A stretch of DNA of 64,000 nt. It comes from Mayamaea pseudoterrestris (taxonomy: Eukaryota > Bacillariophyta > Bacillariophyceae > Sellaphorales > Sellaphoraceae). Shown here piece by piece: positions 59,357-64,000 of this stretch. The first letter of the stretch is position 1. Each line of letters begins with the position of its first letter. The stretch spans positions 124,001 to 188,000 of the forward strand of contig BROI01000036.1 of assembly GCA_027923505.1 (NCBI GenBank), in the 5' to 3' direction. Under the pieces are notes generated by a model that saw only the letters and a program-made list of their open reading frames with translations, made no database searches and was not told where the DNA came from. A program made the translations under genes and the position numbers.

Positions 59357-59947
59357 ATGGTGAAGCACAATAACCAAATCCCGAACATTCACTGCAAGAA
59401 AAAGTACACGCAATCTTCCCGCGGTCCTTTGAAGGTGAAGCTTGCCTTGAACCAAGCGACGCGCAAAAAGAGTCGCCGCACCAAGCGCCAAGCATCTCCC
59501 AAACTCCCCCGCCTCCATCCAATTGTCCACTGTCCTACTCAAAAGTACAGCGCCAAGATCCGTCTCGGCAAGGGTTTCACTCTCGAGGAACTAAAGGCTG
59601 CCAAGCTGCATCCGTCGTACGCGCAAACGATTGGCGTTTGCATCGACTGGCGCCGACGCAACAAGAGTGAAGAGTCACTCGCGCTCAACGTGGCGCGTCT
59701 TGAGGAATACAAGAGTAAACTCATTGTCGTCAACAAGAAGAAGGGAGTCACGATTCCGAGTGATGCAGTCACGAGTAGTCGAACCACCATTCAACCCATT
59801 CAGAAGAAGCAGCATGAAATTGTCATGGAGACTGTCACGGACGAAATGAAGGCCTTCAATGCTGTTACCACCATTCGCGTTGCGGCGGCCGAGACCAAGG
59901 TTGCTGGACAACGCATTGCGCTTGAGATTAGAAAGAAGAAGGAGTAA
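59357..59947 (+). CDS. RPL13: 60S ribosomal protein eL13
   Basis: A 196-residue protein from ATG 59357 (context CAACCATGGT). It opens with MVKHNNQIPNIHCKKKY, as in other eL13 proteins, then a strongly basic stretch ATRKKSRRTKRQASPKLPRL. HPIVHCPTQKYSAKIRLGKG and FTLEELKAA with TIGVCIDWRRRNKSEESLAL match conserved eL13 sequence in place and order. The C-terminus ends IALEIRKKKE. It binds 28S rRNA in the large subunit. Length is slightly below the family's 205-211. The pyrimidine-rich leader suggests strong, translation-linked expression; a leader intron ending CTTTCAG is possible. Confidence 0.95.
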   Translation: MVKHNNQIPNIHCKKKYTQSSRGPLKVKLALNQATRKKSRRTKRQASPKLPRLHPIVHCPTQKYSAKIRLGKGFTLEELKAAKLHPSYAQTIGVCIDWRRRNKSEESLALNVARLEEYKSKLIVVNKKKGVTIPSDAVTSSRTTIQPIQKKQHEIVMETVTDEMKAFNAVTTIRVAAAETKVAGQRIALEIRKKKE

Positions 59948-60053
59948 ACTAAATCATATGATAGTTTTACCAGAAAGTCATGAATGGGACTACGGTGTAG
60001 TGAACAATAGCTAAATGAGTTTGACGCAGTTGCACTATTGGTACTTTGTTACA

Positions 60054-63007
60054 CTATATGCTAGCGCTGGCGTCGTCGTTTGCCTTCATGTTTTCAAGCA
60101 GAGCCTTGGCGCGGTTCATGAGTTCATCGCGTTCAGGATTGCCAGTCGAGTAACTGATATCCTTATGCCCATTGCTGTTCTCTCTCATTCCAGCAAACGA
60201 TTCTTTTGAATGACTATTCAGGGATGGCTTTTGGTATGGTCGAGACGCTGCATAATCAGTGTCGCTCCTGCGCGGCGGTGACGCGGGAACTAAATGCTGC
60301 GGCGCGAGAAGGACCCTCGAAGAGCTCTTGATCACTGGCGCGTCTCCTTTGTCGATGTTGCTGCTGCTCGTTGGAGCGAGCCATCGCGGGGATTGTCTTT
60401 GGTGCTTTACGCCAAAGGCGCCATAGTGGTTGGCTATCCGATCACTAGGAGGCGTGACAATGGGAACATTTGGTCGCCTTGGTGGCGTCCGAATGATCGC
60501 AGGCTTTGGATCCCAAGAAAGTGGAGTTACAGATTGCGGCTGCCGCTGACGTGATGGCTCGTCGAAAGGACGACTGTTAATGGAGATTGATGCGGGTTCG
60601 TTCGAGCGCCTCTTCGTTCCGGGAGAATGCTTGGGTGATCGAGCCGACGGCATGTTTGTCGCTATATGGGCAGTGTGCATACTGCTTGCTCGGTTGTCAT
60701 GGCGGGGACTGCCGTTCAATCGACCGAACGGATCTTGCTTCGACCTGGTAGGTGAAGATTTGCGCACCCCTGGTCGTGGTAAAGCTCGCGCCATGTCCAG
60801 TAGGGCCTTTACCTGCAGTACCATTGGATCGTCTGGTCCAAGCACTCTTTGCCGTAACTGCAGAGGAGGTGAATGGAGAAATATGAGTAAAGGGAAAATG
60901 GCGCACACAAATTCACTTGGTATATCATGCGACTCACTTCCAACGCTTCCGAAAAGGCATTCTCCGCATCCACTGCTCGTCGACTATCCGGTCCTCGTCG
61001 ACGAATCCACTCCAAGCACAGTCCGCCAATGTTGAACAGCGTATCCGCCAACTCGAGCTGCTGGATCCACTCATTTTCCTTCGACAAGTGTGTACTGCTC
61101 GCGAATGAAGCAGTCGTTGCGCTGCTACCAATAACATCACCAATGCTGCGCTGAATCTCCAGCGCCCCCTGCAGGTAATCAAGTCCCTTTTCAAACTGCC
61201 CCAAATGCAAATGGCACACACCCAAGTTATTGTATAGGTTCGCTACAAGCGCATGTTTCGTCGTTCCAAAGGCTGCAATGCGAATGCGCAAGGCTTCCTG
61301 AAAGGTAACAATTGCATTTTGATACTGCCTCGACTGCAGCAGCAGGAAACCAATGCGAACCAACGAAACGGCAACGTTTGGGTGGTTTCGTCCAAGTCCA
61401 TCGCGGGCCGTTCGCGCCGCAGCTTGAAACTCCTGCAGCGCCAATAGTCGCAAGTGTTTTTGCTGAGCACTCTCTGGTTCCACCACTTGGGCGCGCTTGG
61501 CATGGAGCGTACCCAAATTGTGATGACACGAAGCAATCGCTGGATGCTTTGGATTGTCTGCGTGTAAATCCTGCAGTAGCACCAATACGCGCGAAAAACA
61601 GTCGAGCGCCATGTCAAACTCATTGCTTTGAACGTGTTGCATGGCAAGTGTATTGAGCAAAGCTATATTGCTCGTGACGACGACCGAACTCGGTGATGGT
61701 GGGGCCGAAGCATCCTGCATTGATAGTTGTTGAGTGGAAACATGGTTGCTCCTTGATGTATTGTCATGTTTCATTTCATGTGGCCGTAGCCCCGACCCGG
61801 AACTCGCATCGGGTCGCAAATACAACAAGTCGTCGTCACTCTCCGTGGACGATGCGGTGAGCGTTGGTTGCAGCAACTTTGCCTTGTTGCTTTCAAAATG
61901 CTGGTGATGTTTAGTATGTTCTCCACTTTCGCTTCCACGGACACCGTGAACAACCCTTCCAGACTCTGGATCGAGTTGAATTGGCTGTATGCGAGACTCG
62001 TCGTCATTCTCGTCGTCATCATGAAACGCTGTGCTTCGACTAGAAGTCGTTGGACTAGATAGTTGCGTGACGCGCCGCGGTTCCGGCGGAAGCAAGTCTA
62101 GGTCGTCGGCATCCTCATCGTCGTAGGAAAACGACTTGAGTAGTCCCTTTGGTGTGACAATGTTTGTGACTCGTGTTTGTCGGACTTGCGAGGGTGGAAG
62201 GGGCGATTTCTGGACTAGTTTGAGCGGCGGTTGTGGTGGCTTGGTAAAGTCTCGCATTTGAGGCAAAGTACTTGCATTCGTCAAGTGTAAGGGAAGCGGA
62301 GTAAGTGGTTCATGTTCATCTTGCTCTTGCTCCTGTTGTTCGCTTTCATCTGTAGAAGAAAGTGTTGCAATCGCTTCATCTCCTCGTCGTCCAACAGGTT
62401 CAAGCTCTCCCTCGTACACGCCTTGTTGGAGTCGCTTGCGTCGCTCATATTGCAATTTCGACGACCGATCCTGAGGAGCAGGAAGTTTCAGGAGCGATTC
62501 TAGTGGCTTGGCTTGTGGCTGATTGCTTGCTGAGAACTGAGATGGAGCTTGGTGTGATGACAGCGAGGAAGAAGATGATTGTGCATCTCCAGCAGTTGAA
62601 GTCGTTTCTTCTCTAACATTCCGACTTGCCAATGATGCGGCGCTGCTATTGGAGGTACTGAAACTGGGCATTCTCTCGTACATGTATGGCTTCTTTACCG
62701 GTTGCTCTGAAGATTGAGATGATTGCGATTGCTGAGGCAAGAGCTGCACTGGAACCGCCTTGAGGCCCGGCGGTGGACGCTGCATGGGTGCAAGTTGATT
62801 GTTTTTGCTATTTCGTGGACGATGATTTGGAATCCGAATGGCAATACAATTGCGATGTGATCCTGCTATACCGGTTGCTGCTTCACTAGGTAAGTATTGC
62901 TCGCGTGGTTGTCGCTGAGGTTGCTGCGATTTTCTCGATGCTTCAGTCGATTGATCGTCGCGAGAATGATGCTGCATGGTTTGACTTGGACTGGAGTGAC
63001 GTAGCAT
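60054..63007 (-). CDS. TPR protein, kinesin-light-chain-like
   Basis: Two exons on the minus strand, 63007-60938 and 60857-60054, giving 957 residues from ATG 63007; ATG 63208 would add 67. The intron (GTGAGT...CTCTGCAG) joins FSEALE-LRQRVLGPDDPMV. Residues 1-480 are disordered and rich in Ser, Gln and Pro with polyampholytic patches. From about 500 to 720 lie tetratricopeptide repeats of the kinesin-light-chain style: NTLAMQHVQSNEFDMALDCF, IASCHHNLGTLHAKRAQ, NVAVSLVRIGFLLLQSRQY, LVANLYNNLGVCHLHLGQF, LADTLFNIGGLCLEW. The tail is Ser/Pro/Arg-rich with RTPPRRP and a final helix ERDELMNRAKALLENM. TPR repeats of this type bind peptide cargoes; no kinesin-interacting coiled coil is seen, so a plain scaffold role is as likely. 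Confidence 0.75.
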
Positions 63008-63463
63008 GGTAGGTCTGTGCGCAGTGTACGTGCAGAGAAAGATGGCGGAGTCGTCGATTGTAGCAGAGAGAGGCTTGACTATGGACGCTTCATGGCCGAT
63101 GGAAACCGCGGAAAGAATTGGCGCGGCAGCGCGCCACGACGCACGAGTACACTTCAAGCTATAGTCAAACGAGTTGGCGAGTCGCTCGCCGACCGGCGCG
63201 CCATGCATCGCCGTTACTTTCGTCGTCGTAGCGGTATTTAAATGACTACTCACATGCTTTCGCACGACTAAAAACTCACAATTGATAAAGATACATTACA
63301 TATCGATCAATACAGCAAAAGTGAATATGAATAAAATGTCTGAATCTGAGTAAGACAACGAGAGCCACCGAATGCAGGCTGTTGCACAAACAAGTCGTTG
63401 TCAAAGGAACTCACACTCACAAAAAAGGCCTTGTCGATCAACCATTACAGTGTCAGTAAAAAC
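63008..63463. other. Intergenic, 456 bp
   Basis: Upstream of the TPR gene and downstream of the Gln-rich gene (both minus). The TPR gene frame continues into it, including ATG 63208, but without conserved sequence. AT-rich around 63280-63350. No other gene. Confidence 0.35.
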
Positions 63464-64000
63464 TCAAGCGCTATCATTCTTGGGACCATTGCTGGCATCT
63501 CGCTCTCGTTGCTGCTGCTGCGCCAAGAGGGCTCGCAGCAAGGGAGTTTGAAGGTCGTTTGATGCTGCTGCTGCTGCGGACGATGGATTAATCCCCAACA
63601 ATGTGCTTGCTCCTCCTCCAAGTCGGCCTTGCTGACTTTCGCTCAACAAGAGTCGTTGTGCCGGCGTGAGTTGGTCGAGGAGTGACGAGGAGCCTGCCAT
63701 ATATGACGATGATGGATGGGCTGGCTGGCCCAGTGAAAACAGGAGACGTTGCTGCTCCATGACATCGCGCTGCGCAAGCATGGACGCCAAGGACGATGAC
63801 GTCGCTGATGAATCTTGCGCTGTTGGGAAGAGAGACCGCATATCTGACAAGCCGGTGGCGGCTGAGTGCTGGTTAGACAAGGAGAGTGACTGCAGCAAGG
63901 CTTGGTGCTGCAAATGGCTATTGCTTGCTGCGGCCAATTGCTGCTGCAGTGACAAAGGCGATGGATCCACGCCCAAGGACCCTCCAGCTGCAGTTGGTGA
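63464..64000 (-). CDS. Gln/Leu/Ser-rich protein, 3' part
   Basis: A minus-strand frame with stop at 63464-63466 and still open at the right edge. The visible 178 or so residues are low complexity: many Gln and Leu (LSLQQQLAAASNSHLQHQ, QALLQSLSLSNQHSA), Ser-rich blocks, and an Ala run. SSLLDQLTPAQRLLLSESQQ and LLRALLAQQQQRERD have the pattern of short amphipathic helices. Such Gln-rich tails are common in transcriptional regulators of this organism (compare NF-YC here). The domain that would name it lies beyond the window. Confidence 0.6.
   Translation of the reverse strand, partial: SPTAAGGSLGVDPSPLSLQQQLAAASNSHLQHQALLQSLSLSNQHSAATGLSDMRSLFPTAQDSSATSSSLASMLAQRDVMEQQRLLFSLGQPAHPSSSYMAGSSSLLDQLTPAQRLLLSESQQGRLGGGASTLLGINPSSAAAAASNDLQTPLLRALLAQQQQRERDASNGPKNDSA

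Noticed and set aside
59113-59373. Hydrophobic frame just before eL13
   Set aside because: Starts with a non-ATG codon and its apolar character comes from the pyrimidine-rich leader of the ribosomal protein gene.

Overview
The window is nuclear DNA from a eukaryotic alga, most likely a diatom or a close photosynthetic stramenopile. Introns are short (about 63-290 nt) and follow GT-AG. Proteins expected in the plastid begin with a signal peptide that meets a plastid presequence at an ASAFAP-like junction (ALAF-AP in the aldolase, VAAF-AP in phosphoglycolate phosphatase, SAYAF in a lumenal protein). The enolase carries a mitochondrial-type presequence, as in the diatom arrangement of lower glycolysis. 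Genes are dense (about one per 2 kb), on both strands and mostly unrelated, as is normal for a compact algal nuclear genome. No plastid, mitochondrial, bacterial or viral block is seen, and no tRNA, rRNA or CRISPR array was recognised.

Layout. 0-11 kb: 5' part of an OSCA/CSC1-like channel, an RGLE-motif unknown, a fucosyltransferase-like Golgi protein, a plastid class II aldolase followed on the same strand by mitochondrial enolase, a Tubby-domain protein, a small acidic protein and a Lys/Ser-rich nuclear protein. 11-17 kb: a helical unknown, a Tat-type thylakoid-lumen protein, NF-YC and a plastid phosphoglycolate phosphatase. 17-32 kb: two outstanding intronless genes. One encodes a 2999-residue Ser/Asp-rich disordered protein with three separate repeat families. 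The other encodes a 1588-residue protein with sixteen tandem ubiquitin-like domains in strict A/B alternation. 32-42 kb: an F-box plus beta-helix protein, a sulfotransferase-like membrane protein, chaperonin CCT-beta, a plastid CbbY-type phosphatase and a Nup50-like nucleoporin. 42.5-45 kb: a decayed patch with a broken acetyl-CoA synthetase tail, a tiny HNH-domain ORF and a frameshifted locus. 45-64 kb: a secreted unknown, a large AT-hook/bromodomain protein, a Cys-rich protein interrupted at a run of nine Ts, a DUF985 cupin, a membrane protein, a 2OG-Fe(II) oxygenase, ribosomal protein eL13, a TPR protein and the 3' end of a Gln-rich gene.

Functional links are loose. Aldolase, phosphoglycolate phosphatase, the CbbY-type phosphatase and the lumenal protein all serve photosynthetic carbon or light metabolism. 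CCT-beta, eL13, NF-YC, Nup50-like and the bromodomain protein are housekeeping or nuclear functions. The strongest candidate for an undescribed system is the sixteen-domain ubiquitin-like array, followed by its neighbour, the giant repeat-bearing disordered protein. Exon borders were placed by eye from splice consensus and reading frame. Starts were taken at ATG codons, often inside longer open frames.
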